In this document: piece by piece, positions 16,776 through 25,785 of the stretch | Numbering within the stretch: the first letter of the stretch is position 1 | Layout of the letters: every line of letters begins with the position of its first letter | Assembly: GCA_017547545.1 (NCBI GenBank) | Contig: JAFYPJ010000018.1 | Coordinates: forward strand, 1 to 32,751 | From: Clostridia bacterium | GTDB lineage: Bacteria > Bacillota > Clostridia > Oscillospirales > CAG-272 | Direction: 5' to 3' | DNA: 32,751 nt | Position numbers and translations under genes: made by a program | The notes under the pieces: model-generated | Told to the model about the DNA's origin: nothing | The model's database searches: none | The model's input: the letters and a program-made list of their open reading frames with translations, nothing else

Positions 16776-17582
16776 TTATGCATAGAAATCATGATTTCCT
16801 ATTGTAAATGCATAGCTTCTGTTATTTACTATCCAAAAGTTACTTGCTGTTCTCGGATTGAGAAAATAGAGTATGGCATCAGATTTCATAAATCCGTCAA
16901 GGCATGCCTTTGCAGCAAGTACACTATCCTCAGAAGGAGTATTATATATTGTACCGTTTGCGGCAGGTGAAAACTGAACTCCGTAATTTTTATCAAATAT
17001 TACCTCCTTTATACTGTTTGGAAACTGTGCGCTTTCAACACGGTTGAGAACCACATTTCCCACCGCACATTTTCCCATAAAACTCTCACCGCCGCTTTCT
17101 GCATGGATAATTCGGGAGAGCCAATAAAGGTCATCCTCCGAATAGTAGCTTGTACCCTGAATCAAGGCATCTCCGCCACCCTTAACCGTTACCGTGGAGG
17201 TTGCCCCATCCCAAAAAACATCCGCGCCAACAGCCTTTGCCAACACCGTAACGGGAGCATAAACTCTGCCCCCCACATTTGAATTCAATCCGTCGCGCAT
17301 AAGGCAACGGTTGTTAGCAACCGAATAATACTTATTAAGATAAACAGAAAGCTCAAGTCCGTTGCCGTTGACCTTGGCTCTTTGTGTTTCCTGATCCCAG
17401 CTCACCTCATATCCCTCATAAAGCTGTGAAAAGCTGCGCACCGAGGTGTATGTAATACCGTTTTCAGCATAGCAGTCCAGGCTTGTACCGTTAACATTCA
17501 ATGTAAGAGCATTTGCGGGAATTGCCGAGATCAGCAATATGACGGCAAATAATATTACCGCCGCTATTCTTTTTTTGAACAT
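16776..17582 (-). CDS. Secreted SleB-type cell wall hydrolase with copper amine oxidase-like N-terminal domain
   Basis: Predicted peptidoglycan lytic transglycosylase of the SleB/Hydrolase_2 family. A signal peptide spans residues 1-25 (KKR, hydrophobic core, cut after ANA). Residues ~28-135 form a copper amine oxidase N-terminal-like (stalk) domain, common in clostridial wall proteins (SVRSFSQLYEGYEVSWD; APVTVLAKAVGADVFWDG). Residues ~148-268 are the hydrolase, with catalytic Glu162 in IIHAESGGE and later CAVGNVVLNRV. An upstream in-frame ATG at 17609 is rejected because AAGGAGG lies between it and the ATG at 17582, 7 nt before the latter. It may act in spore cortex or vegetative wall turnover; context does not decide. 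Confidence 0.9.
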   Translation of the reverse strand: MFKKRIAAVILFAVILLISAIPANALTLNVNGTSLDCYAENGITYTSVRSFSQLYEGYEVSWDQETQRAKVNGNGLELSVYLNKYYSVANNRCLMRDGLNSNVGGRVYAPVTVLAKAVGADVFWDGATSTVTVKGGGDALIQGTSYYSEDDLYWLSRIIHAESGGESFMGKCAVGNVVLNRVESAQFPNSIKEVIFDKNYGVQFSPAANGTIYNTPSEDSVLAAKACLDGFMKSDAILYFLNPRTASNFWIVNNRSYAFTIGNHDFYA

Positions 17583-17611
17583 AAAAATACCTCCTTTTTC
17601 TGTTCGCATAG

Positions 17612-17668
17612 TACCGTTTAGTTTTATAACGGTATCCTATTTTAACATTAAAAGGAGGTCGAATTCAA
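17612..17668 (-). promoter_or_regulatory. Promoter and start-site hairpin of SleB-like gene
   Basis: On the minus strand, TTGAAT (17663-17668), 18-nt spacer, TAAAAT (17639-17644). A TACCGTT/AACGGTA inverted repeat (17612-17634) begins at the predicted transcription start, so it is either a 5'-end hairpin or an operator. Confidence 0.5.
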
Positions 17669-17697
17669 ATGTAATATTTGGTTTGGAAAAATATTCA

Positions 17698-19218
17698 TTA
17701 AAGCAAGGGGGCAATTATCCTCAAAACGCTTTGACCGAAACGGACAAAAATATTGCGTTTTGCTTCTCTTACAGTTACCTCATGGCATAAAGGAAGCATG
17801 CCGAGGAAATCCTTTTTCATTTCTTCAACCGTTGAGGAATTGAAAATAAGCTCACCGCATTCAAAGTGAAGATAAAGGCTTCTGAAATCAAAGTTTGCAG
17901 TACCTACCGTTGCCGTGTCATCATCGCTTATTACAACCTTTGAATGTATAAATCCCGGAGTATATTCATAAATCTTAACCCCCGCTTCTATAAGGGAATA
18001 GTAGTATGAACGGGTGGTCAAATGCACAAATTTTTTATCGGGGATCCCCGGTGTAATGATCCTTATATCCACTCCGCTTTTGGCGGCAAGTATAAATGCA
18101 GAAAGCATGCTGTCATCAACTATAAAGTATGGAGTTTCGATATAAACATACTTTCTTGCATTGTTTATTATCTGCAAATAAACATGCTCGCAAACATTTT
18201 CATCATCGGTTGGAGCATCACAGTAAGGGATAATATACCCGTTACAATAGCTATTTTCCGTTGTTTTTGCAAGGTAGATTGAAAAATCCTCTTTGGTGTT
18301 TTTTGAAGCATTCCAAAGCTGTAAAAACATAACAGTAAAGCTGCGAACAGCCTCTCCCCTGACTATTACCGCACAATCCTTCCAATACCCAAAACGCTTC
18401 TTTTCGTTTATATATTCGTCGGCAATATTTATTCCTCCGGTTACAGCAACCTTAGAGTCGATAATTACAATTTTACGGTGGTCACGGTTGTTCTGAACAG
18501 AGGACCATATAGGACGGAAGGGGTTAAATGCAACACATTTTATTCCGAATTTTTCAAGCTCTTTATAATATTTCTGCGGCAAAAGAGAGATACATCCCAT
18601 ATCATCATACATTACACGGATCTCTACTCCTTCTTCTGCCTTTCTTTTCAAAATATCGAGTATCCTATCCCACATACTGCCGGGTGAAATGATAAAATAT
18701 TCAATAAATATAAATTCTTTTGCCTTTTCAAGCTCTTCTAAAAATACCGAAAAGAATTTTTCTCCCGGAGAATAAAACTCACTGCCGGTATTTTTATACA
18801 TTGGGAATCTTGCAAAATCGGTAAGATAGTTCACCTGTGCCGCATGTTGCGGATTTTGGCTATTGAATTCCTCTTTTACTTCTTTATTTACCGGAAGATA
18901 ACTTGCCGCTTCATCATCTCTTTCTTTAGCGGATTTTCTGAATTTACCCGATTTTACCTGCCATGTAAGTATAAGATACAAAAGTCCTCCGAAAAGCGGA
19001 AAGGTGAGCATTATAATTATCCACACTATTTTATAGGCAGGCTTATCCCTTCGGTTTATAACATAAATAATTATGATAAGGCTGAGAAGATTCAACACGC
19101 TGAGAATTATGCGGCTTGCTCTGAACCATATAAGAAATACTATTAAAAGTATCTGCACCAAAAGCAAAAAACAAACTATAAATCTTCTTGTTAAAAGTGT
19201 TTTTAAAAGCTTTCTCAC
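17698..19218 (-). CDS. cls: Cardiolipin synthase (phospholipase D family)
   Basis: Joins two phosphatidylglycerol molecules into cardiolipin and glycerol at the membrane. Two N-terminal transmembrane segments (PLDc_N region, residues ~10-75) are followed by two HKD motifs, HRKIVIID and HSKVVISD, each with the expected Gly/Asn-rich follow-up (TGGINIADEY and VGTANFDFRS). Length is normal. An upstream in-frame TTG at 19230 is part of the ribosome site itself (GGAGG at 19224-19228), which lies 5 nt from a GTG at 19218. I therefore choose the GTG, giving 506 residues. No own promoter is evident after the hemW terminator, so it may depend on read-through. Confidence 0.92.
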   Translation of the reverse strand: MRKLLKTLLTRRFIVCFLLLVQILLIVFLIWFRASRIILSVLNLLSLIIIIYVINRRDKPAYKIVWIIIMLTFPLFGGLLYLILTWQVKSGKFRKSAKERDDEAASYLPVNKEVKEEFNSQNPQHAAQVNYLTDFARFPMYKNTGSEFYSPGEKFFSVFLEELEKAKEFIFIEYFIISPGSMWDRILDILKRKAEEGVEIRVMYDDMGCISLLPQKYYKELEKFGIKCVAFNPFRPIWSSVQNNRDHRKIVIIDSKVAVTGGINIADEYINEKKRFGYWKDCAVIVRGEAVRSFTVMFLQLWNASKNTKEDFSIYLAKTTENSYCNGYIIPYCDAPTDDENVCEHVYLQIINNARKYVYIETPYFIVDDSMLSAFILAAKSGVDIRIITPGIPDKKFVHLTTRSYYYSLIEAGVKIYEYTPGFIHSKVVISDDDTATVGTANFDFRSLYLHFECGELIFNSSTVEEMKKDFLGMLPLCHEVTVREAKRNIFVRFGQSVLRIIAPLL

Positions 19219-19248
19219 ACTATCCTCCAATTTCCCATAAGTAATAAA

Positions 19249-19270
19249 ACGCCCGTACTTCTACGGGCGT
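19249..19270 (-). terminator. Terminator of lepA-hemW operon
   Basis: A 9-bp perfect stem ACGCCCGTA/TACGGGCGT with a 4-nt loop, followed on the minus strand by TTTATTACTT. It lies between the hemW stop and the cls ribosome site. Confidence 0.85.
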
Positions 19271-19282
19271 GTGTCTTTTCCT

Positions 19283-20464
19283 TTATTTATCGGTTCCGTT
19301 TGCTATATTTTCATCGATAGAAGAGGAAAAATCAAGCATAGAAGACAGAATGTAATTGCTTACATACATACCCTTGGTGGTAAAAGCATATCCCACAGAG
19401 GTTTTTTTCATAAAACCGTTTTCAAGGTATGCCGGAAGAAGATCGACAAACATTTTTTCAAAGTTCATGCCAAATATTCTTTCAAATTCAAGGGTGTTTA
19501 TTCCGTTGGCAAGGCGCAGACTGAGCATTATGTACTCCCCTGCCCTTTCCTCCGGATTTATGGTATAATTTTCATCTGTAAGCTTGGTATCATCATCAAG
19601 ATCCTTTATTGCCTCTATAAAAGAATCTATATCCTTTATGAATGAGAATCTTGTATTTCTGAAATATGAATGTGCTCCGGTTCCAAGGCCGAGATATTCT
19701 GCACAGGTCCAGTATTTAAGATTATGAACACACTCCTTACCCGGTTTTGCGAAATTGCTTATTTCATATTGATTATAACCGTGGCTACCCAAATATTCTA
19801 TAGCATATTCATACATTTTATACTCAACATCCTCAGAGGGGAGAGCTAACTTATCCTTTATTGCGCCAAAAGGAGTACTGTCCTCTATTTTAAGGTTATA
19901 AAGTGAAATATGCTCAGGTGAAAGAGCAACGATTTTTTTAAGAGTATCACAAAAGCTCTCAAAGCTCTGTTCCGGTATACCGTACATCAAATCTATATTG
20001 ATATTGTCAAAGCCCGCCTTGCGTGCAATTTCAAAGCTCTTTTCAAATTCCCCGTAGGTATGGATACGGTTAAGTGCCTTGAGTTCCTTATCACATGCAC
20101 TCTGCACTCCAAAGCTCAAGCGGTTCATGCCCGCCTTACGGTACTTTTTAAGCTGGGAAAGCTTTACTGTTGCAGGATTTACCTCCATTGTGAATTCAGC
20201 ATTAAGGGTTACATTGAATTTATCATAAATCCGGTCAATAAATTCAAGCATATACTTTTCGGGAACTATGCTCGGTGTTCCGCCGCCAAAGAACACACTG
20301 TCTATAGCATAGGGCGAAACAGATTCAGCATAATCCTCGCACTGAAGCATAAGCGCATCAATATAATCGTCTATATTTTTGTATCCGACAACCGAATAAA
20401 AATCACAGTAGGGACATTTGTTCGCGCAAAAAGGGAAATGAACATATAAGCCTAATCTTTTCAT
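19283..20464 (-). CDS. hemW: Radical SAM heme chaperone HemW
   Basis: A 393-residue radical SAM protein of the HemN-like family. It is often called oxygen-independent coproporphyrinogen oxidase, but HemW proteins act as heme chaperones. The CxxxCxxC cluster is in HFPFCANKCPYC near the N-terminus; FGGGTPS, FGVQS and LNRIH motifs follow, and the C-terminal HemN_C domain is present. A longer frame extends upstream into lepA, but AGGAG 7 nt before the ATG at 20464 (with a second ATG one codon earlier) fixes the start. It lies 10 bp after lepA, the conserved Firmicutes gene order. Confidence 0.92.
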   Translation of the reverse strand: MKRLGLYVHFPFCANKCPYCDFYSVVGYKNIDDYIDALMLQCEDYAESVSPYAIDSVFFGGGTPSIVPEKYMLEFIDRIYDKFNVTLNAEFTMEVNPATVKLSQLKKYRKAGMNRLSFGVQSACDKELKALNRIHTYGEFEKSFEIARKAGFDNINIDLMYGIPEQSFESFCDTLKKIVALSPEHISLYNLKIEDSTPFGAIKDKLALPSEDVEYKMYEYAIEYLGSHGYNQYEISNFAKPGKECVHNLKYWTCAEYLGLGTGAHSYFRNTRFSFIKDIDSFIEAIKDLDDDTKLTDENYTINPEERAGEYIMLSLRLANGINTLEFERIFGMNFEKMFVDLLPAYLENGFMKKTSVGYAFTTKGMYVSNYILSSMLDFSSSIDENIANGTDK

Positions 20465-20474
20465 CATCTTTCTC

Positions 20475-22283
20475 CTATTCGTCAAGCTTGAGAACTGCCA
20501 TAAAGGCTTCGGGAGTAACCTCAACCGATCCAAGCTTACGCATCTTCTTTTTACCCTCTTTCTGCTTTTCAAGCAGCTTCTTCTTACGGGTAATATCTCC
20601 GCCGTAGCATTTCGCCAATACATCCTTACGCAGGGCTTTTACAGTTTCACGGGCAATTACCTTGCCTCCGATTGCAGCCTGAACAGGAACCTCAAAAAGC
20701 TGACGCGGAATGTTTTCCTTGAGCTTTTCCGCTATTTTTCTTGCTCTGCCGTATGCCTTTTCCTCATGAACTATAAAGGAAAGGGCATCCACTATTTCAC
20801 CGTTAAGAAGGATATCGAGTTTAACAAGCTTACTTGCCTTATAGCCTATAAGCTCATAATCAAGGGATGCATACCCCTTGCTGCGGCTCTTTAATGCATC
20901 AAAGAAGTCATATACTATCTCATTAAGCGGCAGATCGTAATGAAGCTCCGTACGGGTAGCGTCAAGATACTTCATATCATGGAAAATACCTCTTCTGTCC
21001 TGGCAAAGATCCATAATACCGCCAACATAGTCAACAGGAGTAATGATATTTGCCTTAACCATAGGTTCAGCCGATTCTGCAATTTCAGCCACATCGGGAT
21101 AGTTTGTAGGGTTATCTATATAAATCACTGTACCGTCACTCTTGGTTATTTTGTAAATAACGCTGGGGGCAGTAGTTATAAGGTCAAGATTGAATTCTCT
21201 CTCCAATCTTTCCTGAATGATCTCCATATGCAAAAGACCAAGGAAACCGCAACGGAAGCCAAAACCGAGAGCAGCCGATGTTTCGGGTTCAAAGAGAAGC
21301 GATGCATCGTTTAACTGCAGCTTTTCAAGGGCATCACGCAGATCGTCATACTTTGCACCGTCTGCAGGATATATGCCCGAATAAACCATGGGAAGAGCCT
21401 TTTTAAAGCCGGGAAGAGGCTCGGTAATTCCGTTTTGTGCGGTGGTAATAGTATCACCAACACGGGTATCGCGTACATTTTTGATGCTTGCTGTTATATA
21501 TCCAACCTCACCTGCCGAAAGCTCCTCTGCCTTCTGCAAGCCAAAGGGTGCCATATAGCCTACCTCAACAACATCAAATTCCGCGCCTGTGTTCATCATG
21601 CGGATACGCTGACCTGCGCGGAGCTTACCGTCAAAGATACGAACATATACTACAACACCAAGATATGAATCATAGTAAGAGTCAAAAATAAGTGCCTTCA
21701 AAGGTGCATCCTCATTACCCTTTGGTGCGGGTATATCCGAAACAACCTTTTTCAGAACATCAACTATGTTTTGTCCTGTTTTTGCGGAAATCGCAGGGCA
21801 ATCCTCTGCCGGAATACCAACAACATCCTCAATTTCCGTCCTGACTCTGTCCGGATCTGCCGCAGGCAGGTCAATTTTATTGATAACCGGTACAATTTCA
21901 AGATTTGCATCAATCGCAAGATAAGCATTACCCAAGGTCTGTGCTTCTATACCCTGAGAAGCATCCACAACCAATAATGCACCGTCACAGGCATTAAGGG
22001 AACGGCTTACCTCGTAGTTAAAGTCCACATGACCGGGTGTGTCTATAAGGTTAAGCGAATATATTTCACCGTCATCAGCCTTATACTTCATATTTACTGC
22101 TCTTGCCTTTATGGTAATTCCTCTTTCCTTTTCAAGATCCATATTGTCAAGAACCTGCTCCTCCATCTCACGGCTGGTGAGGGTTTCAGTGTTCTCAAGC
22201 AAACGGTCTGCCAATGTGGATTTACCGTGGTCGATATGAGCTATTATTGAAAAATTTCTAATCCTCTTCTGTCTTTCTGACAT
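20475..22283 (-). CDS. lepA: Elongation factor 4 (LepA) GTPase
   Basis: A ribosome-bound GTPase that back-translocates or remodels stalled ribosomes. The full-length 602-residue protein has the G1 motif AHIDHGKST (16-24), ERGITIK (switch I), DTPGH, NKIDLP and SAKTG, then EF-G-like domains II, III and V. The LepA-specific C-terminal domain ends in [24 protein letters not shown] sits 7 nt before the ATG, downstream of a perfect consensus promoter. It is co-transcribed with hemW. Confidence 0.98.
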   Translation of the reverse strand: MSERQKRIRNFSIIAHIDHGKSTLADRLLENTETLTSREMEEQVLDNMDLEKERGITIKARAVNMKYKADDGEIYSLNLIDTPGHVDFNYEVSRSLNACDGALLVVDASQGIEAQTLGNAYLAIDANLEIVPVINKIDLPAADPDRVRTEIEDVVGIPAEDCPAISAKTGQNIVDVLKKVVSDIPAPKGNEDAPLKALIFDSYYDSYLGVVVYVRIFDGKLRAGQRIRMMNTGAEFDVVEVGYMAPFGLQKAEELSAGEVGYITASIKNVRDTRVGDTITTAQNGITEPLPGFKKALPMVYSGIYPADGAKYDDLRDALEKLQLNDASLLFEPETSAALGFGFRCGFLGLLHMEIIQERLEREFNLDLITTAPSVIYKITKSDGTVIYIDNPTNYPDVAEIAESAEPMVKANIITPVDYVGGIMDLCQDRRGIFHDMKYLDATRTELHYDLPLNEIVYDFFDALKSRSKGYASLDYELIGYKASKLVKLDILLNGEIVDALSFIVHEEKAYGRARKIAEKLKENIPRQLFEVPVQAAIGGKVIARETVKALRKDVLAKCYGGDITRKKKLLEKQKEGKKKMRKLGSVEVTPEAFMAVLKLDE

Positions 22284-22321
22284 TTGGGGGCTCCTTTTAT
22301 TTGAGATTATTATATCACTTT

Positions 22322-22350
22322 ATTATATCTCATTAAAAATTATATGTCAA
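22322..22350 (-). promoter_or_regulatory. Sigma-A promoter of lepA-hemW
   Basis: On the minus strand, TTGACA (22345-22350), 17-nt spacer, TATAAT (22322-22327): perfect consensus hexamers. Confidence 0.88.
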
Positions 22351-22422
22351 TAAAATTTTATATTTATTATATTTAATATTATAAATTCAAGGTAAACTTA
22401 ATAGAAAGATCACAGAAAAAAA

Positions 22423-22457
22423 CTGTCTCAAATACGATTTTTTTACATTTGAGACAG
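22423..22457 (-). terminator. Terminator of glycyl radical enzyme operon
   Basis: An 11-bp perfect stem CTGTCTCAAAT/ATTTGAGACAG with a 13-nt loop, followed on the minus strand by TTTTTTTCTG. It starts 15 bp after the enzyme stop codon. Confidence 0.88.
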
Positions 22458-22471
22458 CTTCTTTATTTATA

Positions 22472-24799
22472 TTATGCCGAATATCTTGAAATGATCTCAT
22501 CCTGCTCATCTCTTGCAAGCTCTATGAACTTGATTGAGAAGCCTCCTATGCGGATAATAAGATCTGTATGTAATTCGGGATGCTCCTTTGCATCTATAAG
22601 GTCGTCAAGATTTGCGGTGGTTATCTGACCGAGCTGACCGCCGTTTTTAAGGAAGGTATAGATAACATCCTCTATATTCTTTCTCATTTCGGGGGTGGAG
22701 GTAGTAGCTGTGGGAATAACAATATTACAGGTTGTTCCGCCAACACCGAGGTCAAGCGGTAGCTTTGAAACAGAATTGAGCATTGCGGTAAGACCGTTTG
22801 TATCCGCACCGGGACGGGGACCTATAGAATTACCCAGGGGTTCTCCTGCCCTTCTGCCGTCGGCAGTTGCCCAGGTATGCTCACCGTAGTGAAGACCGCC
22901 TGAAAGAAGTGAACAGGCTCCGCTGTACTCACCGCCGCGTATGCTCTTATATTTCTTTATTTCTGTCCAGAAAAGTTTTAATACTCTCCATGCCATTTCA
23001 TCCGCTTCTTCGTTATCGTTACCGAACTTGGGGGCACGGTTAAGGAGCATTTGTCGTTCCTTTTCATAACCCTCAAAGTTTGCAGCCAAAGCCGCTTCAA
23101 GAGTTTCACGCGAAATAAGTTTTTGGTCATACACAAGTGTTTTGATCGCCGTTAAAGAGTCGGCCGTTACAGAGCTACCTGCAGTTTCAACACAACCGTA
23201 GCCGTAAAGTGCGCCACCGTCATCAAGATTAAGCCCCCGTTCAATACAAGCCTCGGTAAAGGGTGTTTTTACAAGCTTTGCATAGTTGGTTGCTCTTATC
23301 TGCTGACCAAGATCACAAAGCTCACAAAAACGCTTTGTAAGAAATGCCAACTGCTTTTCAAAGGCAGACCAAAGCTCCTCAAAGGTTTCATAGTCTGTTA
23401 TCTTGCCTAACGCTAAACCCAGGGTTGCTTTATTATCGTAACGGTCTTTACCGTTATTGAGTGTGTATTCAAGTACCTTTGCAAGATTGAAAACACCGTC
23501 TTCACAACCAAAGTTACTCTTACCGGGAATTTCAAGCTCCTGACAGCCCAAAAGTGTGTAGTTTGCCGCATCTGTGGGATCAACACCGTAATTGTTGATA
23601 AATGCGGGAATAATTGTACTGTCACTTGCAACGGTGGGATCACTCATACCCTCCGACCACATTTGAACCGCCAAAGCAAGCATACGGGGATCGGATTTTT
23701 CGTTTACGCGTATGCTTACACGGGGATGGGTTGCATGGTTACGGCGAAGTATCTGGAGCATAAGGAAGGTAAGATCATTTGCTCCGTCCTCTCCCGTTTC
23801 GGGAATAATACCGCCAACGGTGATATTATGCACACCGTGTTCATAAAACTTCATTATAAGAGATGCTGTTACATCCTCTGTAAATTCCTTATCTTCCTTA
23901 AGTGACTTTTCAAAGAAGGGATAAAGATATTGGTCTGTTCTTCCCGTGCAGTCATTGGCATCCCAAAGGTTATAGAAGAAGGTAAGCTGTGCCGCCTGAT
24001 AGTAGGTTTTCGGGGCATCAAAGGCAATATCACGACAGTTTTGCGCCGCTTTTAAATACCTTTCCTTCAATAGGGGATCACTTTCCGCCTCTGCTCTCTT
24101 CACGGCAGCTGTAGCCTGGTAATTTATCCAATCTCCAAAGCCCTGAAGTATAATTTCACAGGCTTGGTACATGAGTTTCTTCTTTTCAACAGTCTCATGC
24201 GCCAACCTTTCTCTTACCTCTTTTAAAACACCGCCAACACCTTTACCCAAAAGGATATCATAGTTGGGAACGGTATGTCCCTGATAGCCGCCTGTGTGCC
24301 AGAGCGCACCCCAAAGAAGACGGTTTGCTTCAGGAAATTCCTCGGTACAGAAAAATTCTTTTTCCAATCTGTCTGCCGCCTGACCTTCGTCGGGGTGAAA
24401 TTCGGGACGCATACTTGTCATCAAAGCACCCAATTCTTCCTTGCGGTCTATATATGCAGGATGATCAAGAATATGTCTTTCACGGCAAACACCGATATGG
24501 AAATGCTCGTGAGCAGGGCGAAGAGGACGGGGGAAGCCAACCAAAAGCTCTTTTTCGTGCATTACCGGCTCGGTTACCATCCAACTTTCAACTATAGCCA
24601 TTGCAAGTTTGATGGGGTAAGGCTTTTCTCTATGCTTAATAAAGATGTCAAAGAAAGGGGTTTTTCCGTCCGGTTCAGGCCCTGTTTCAATTCCCTCACG
24701 GGTACGGTTACACTTTTTGCGCTTTTGCATTTCGGCGTAAACCTCTTCCATTATGGGTGAATATATGTATTTTTCTTCCGTGCTTCTGTAATCTCTCAT
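22472..24799 (-). CDS. Glycyl radical enzyme (PFL2/glycerol-dehydratase-like), substrate unknown
   Basis: A 775-residue enzyme of the pyruvate formate-lyase superfamily, active only without oxygen. The thiyl-radical loop is LLGCQELE with Cys419 and candidate base Glu421, the GCxE pattern of dehydratase/lyase-type members (usually GCVE) rather than the double Cys of PFL. The C-terminal glycyl loop is RIGGFS with radical Gly753, followed by the usual helix FIELARDEQDEIISR. A second GCVETAG at 535-541 is part of the family barrel. No microcompartment signal, transporter or auxiliary enzyme is adjacent. The start shares a base with the activase stop (TAATG). Annotation as formate acetyltransferase would probably be wrong, because a PFL-type adjacent Cys pair is absent at 419. 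Reaction unknown: dehydration, decarboxylation or C-S/C-N cleavage. Confidence 0.9.
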   Translation of the reverse strand: MRDYRSTEEKYIYSPIMEEVYAEMQKRKKCNRTREGIETGPEPDGKTPFFDIFIKHREKPYPIKLAMAIVESWMVTEPVMHEKELLVGFPRPLRPAHEHFHIGVCRERHILDHPAYIDRKEELGALMTSMRPEFHPDEGQAADRLEKEFFCTEEFPEANRLLWGALWHTGGYQGHTVPNYDILLGKGVGGVLKEVRERLAHETVEKKKLMYQACEIILQGFGDWINYQATAAVKRAEAESDPLLKERYLKAAQNCRDIAFDAPKTYYQAAQLTFFYNLWDANDCTGRTDQYLYPFFEKSLKEDKEFTEDVTASLIMKFYEHGVHNITVGGIIPETGEDGANDLTFLMLQILRRNHATHPRVSIRVNEKSDPRMLALAVQMWSEGMSDPTVASDSTIIPAFINNYGVDPTDAANYTLLGCQELEIPGKSNFGCEDGVFNLAKVLEYTLNNGKDRYDNKATLGLALGKITDYETFEELWSAFEKQLAFLTKRFCELCDLGQQIRATNYAKLVKTPFTEACIERGLNLDDGGALYGYGCVETAGSSVTADSLTAIKTLVYDQKLISRETLEAALAANFEGYEKERQMLLNRAPKFGNDNEEADEMAWRVLKLFWTEIKKYKSIRGGEYSGACSLLSGGLHYGEHTWATADGRRAGEPLGNSIGPRPGADTNGLTAMLNSVSKLPLDLGVGGTTCNIVIPTATTSTPEMRKNIEDVIYTFLKNGGQLGQITTANLDDLIDAKEHPELHTDLIIRIGGFSIKFIELARDEQDEIISRYSA

Positions 24800-25698
24800 T
24801 ATATTACTTTGACCTCCTTACCGGTATATTTTCCAATAGCTTCTTTAATTTCCTTTGCTCTTGAAACCTTCATGGTTTCGGCCTCATAAAGAGGGTCCAG
24901 CCCTAATTTCCTGCGCTTGGAATTACCGAGAGAATGATAGGGCATTATGTTTATTTCGTTTATATTTTTATGCTTGTTCGCAAGCTCCGCTATTCCCCTG
25001 TAATGAGTGTCATTATCATTAACATCAGGAATTATGGGGCAGCGAAGAATTACAATTGCATTCAATTCTTCAAGCAGACAAAGGTTCTCAAGTATCTGCC
25101 TTTGCGAAGCGCCCGTTAAGCGTTTATGCTCCTCTTCTCCCGTTGCCTTGTAATCATATAGGAAAAGGTCAACATACGGGGCAACTTTTTTAATATTCTC
25201 AGCACTTGTCATGCCGCAGCTTTCAAGTGCCGTGTGTATTCCCTTTGCCTTTGCCGCCTTTAATAGTTCAAGGGCAAATTCGGGCTGGTAAAGAGGTTCT
25301 CCTCCCGAAAGAGTCATACCTCCGCCACTTTTTTCGTAAAAGCTTGAATCACGAAGTACGGTTGCAATTATATCTTCAACACTCTTCTCTTCCCCATCCC
25401 GTTCTACTGCCCCGGAAGGACAGTTTTCTGTACATTTCATGCACGCGATACAACGGGAGAATTCAAGGGTATGCATACCGTTTTCAACTTTATGTCCCTT
25501 TGGCTCGCAAACCTTTGTACATTCACCGCAGCCTATGCATTTTTCCGGAGAATATTTAATTTGAGGTGCGGGGGAAAGGCCTTCCGGATTGTGACACCAG
25601 ATACAATTTAAAGGACAGCCCTTTAAAAAAACATTTGTACGGATACCCGGTCCGTCATGTATTGAAAACCGTTGAATATTAAAGATACAACCCTTCAT
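24799..25698 (-). CDS. Glycyl radical enzyme activating protein (radical SAM, ferredoxin-containing)
   Basis: Uses S-adenosylmethionine and a [4Fe-4S] cluster to install the glycyl radical on its partner. The radical SAM motif is Cys28-x3-Cys32-x2-Cys35 in GCPLNCIWCHNPEG. Two extra clusters follow, Cys54/57/60/64 and Cys83/86/89/93, the insert typical of glycerol-dehydratase-type activases and absent from PflA. GGMTLSGGEP follows at about residues 144-154. The length of 299 aa is normal for this class. It is the first gene of the two-gene operon and overlaps the enzyme by one base, which ties the pair together. AAGGAG lies 11 nt before the ATG, a slightly long spacing. Confidence 0.93.
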   Translation of the reverse strand: MKGCIFNIQRFSIHDGPGIRTNVFLKGCPLNCIWCHNPEGLSPAPQIKYSPEKCIGCGECTKVCEPKGHKVENGMHTLEFSRCIACMKCTENCPSGAVERDGEEKSVEDIIATVLRDSSFYEKSGGGMTLSGGEPLYQPEFALELLKAAKAKGIHTALESCGMTSAENIKKVAPYVDLFLYDYKATGEEEHKRLTGASQRQILENLCLLEELNAIVILRCPIIPDVNDNDTHYRGIAELANKHKNINEINIMPYHSLGNSKRRKLGLDPLYEAETMKVSRAKEIKEAIGKYTGKEVKVI

Positions 25699-25744
25699 TT
25701 TGCCTTGATCTCCTTGGGTTTTTGCTTAATGTATATTTCATTTC

Positions 25745-25773
25745 ATTATATTTCAAATTATAAACTTTGTCAA
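25745..25773 (-). promoter_or_regulatory. Sigma-A promoter of activase-glycyl radical enzyme operon
   Basis: On the minus strand, TTGACA (25768-25773), 17-nt spacer, TATAAT (25745-25750). The -35 is 13 bp beyond the ABC permease stop, and I see no terminator between the two operons. Confidence 0.85.
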
Positions 25774-25785
25774 TATATATAAGTA

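Noticed and set aside
17650..17673. Plus-strand AAAGGAGG followed by ATG, possible small gene
   Set aside because: The ATG is followed at once by TAA, so no peptide is encoded; the sequence is part of the minus-strand promoter region.
20465..20623. N-terminal extension of hemW into lepA
   Set aside because: The extra ~50 residues are translated from the lepA coding sequence in another frame; AGGAG near 20472 and the conserved HemW N-terminus fix the start at 20464.
22472..24799. Classification as pyruvate formate-lyase
   Set aside because: The active-site loop has a single Cys with GCxE and the activase has two extra ferredoxin clusters, both features of the dehydratase-like branch.
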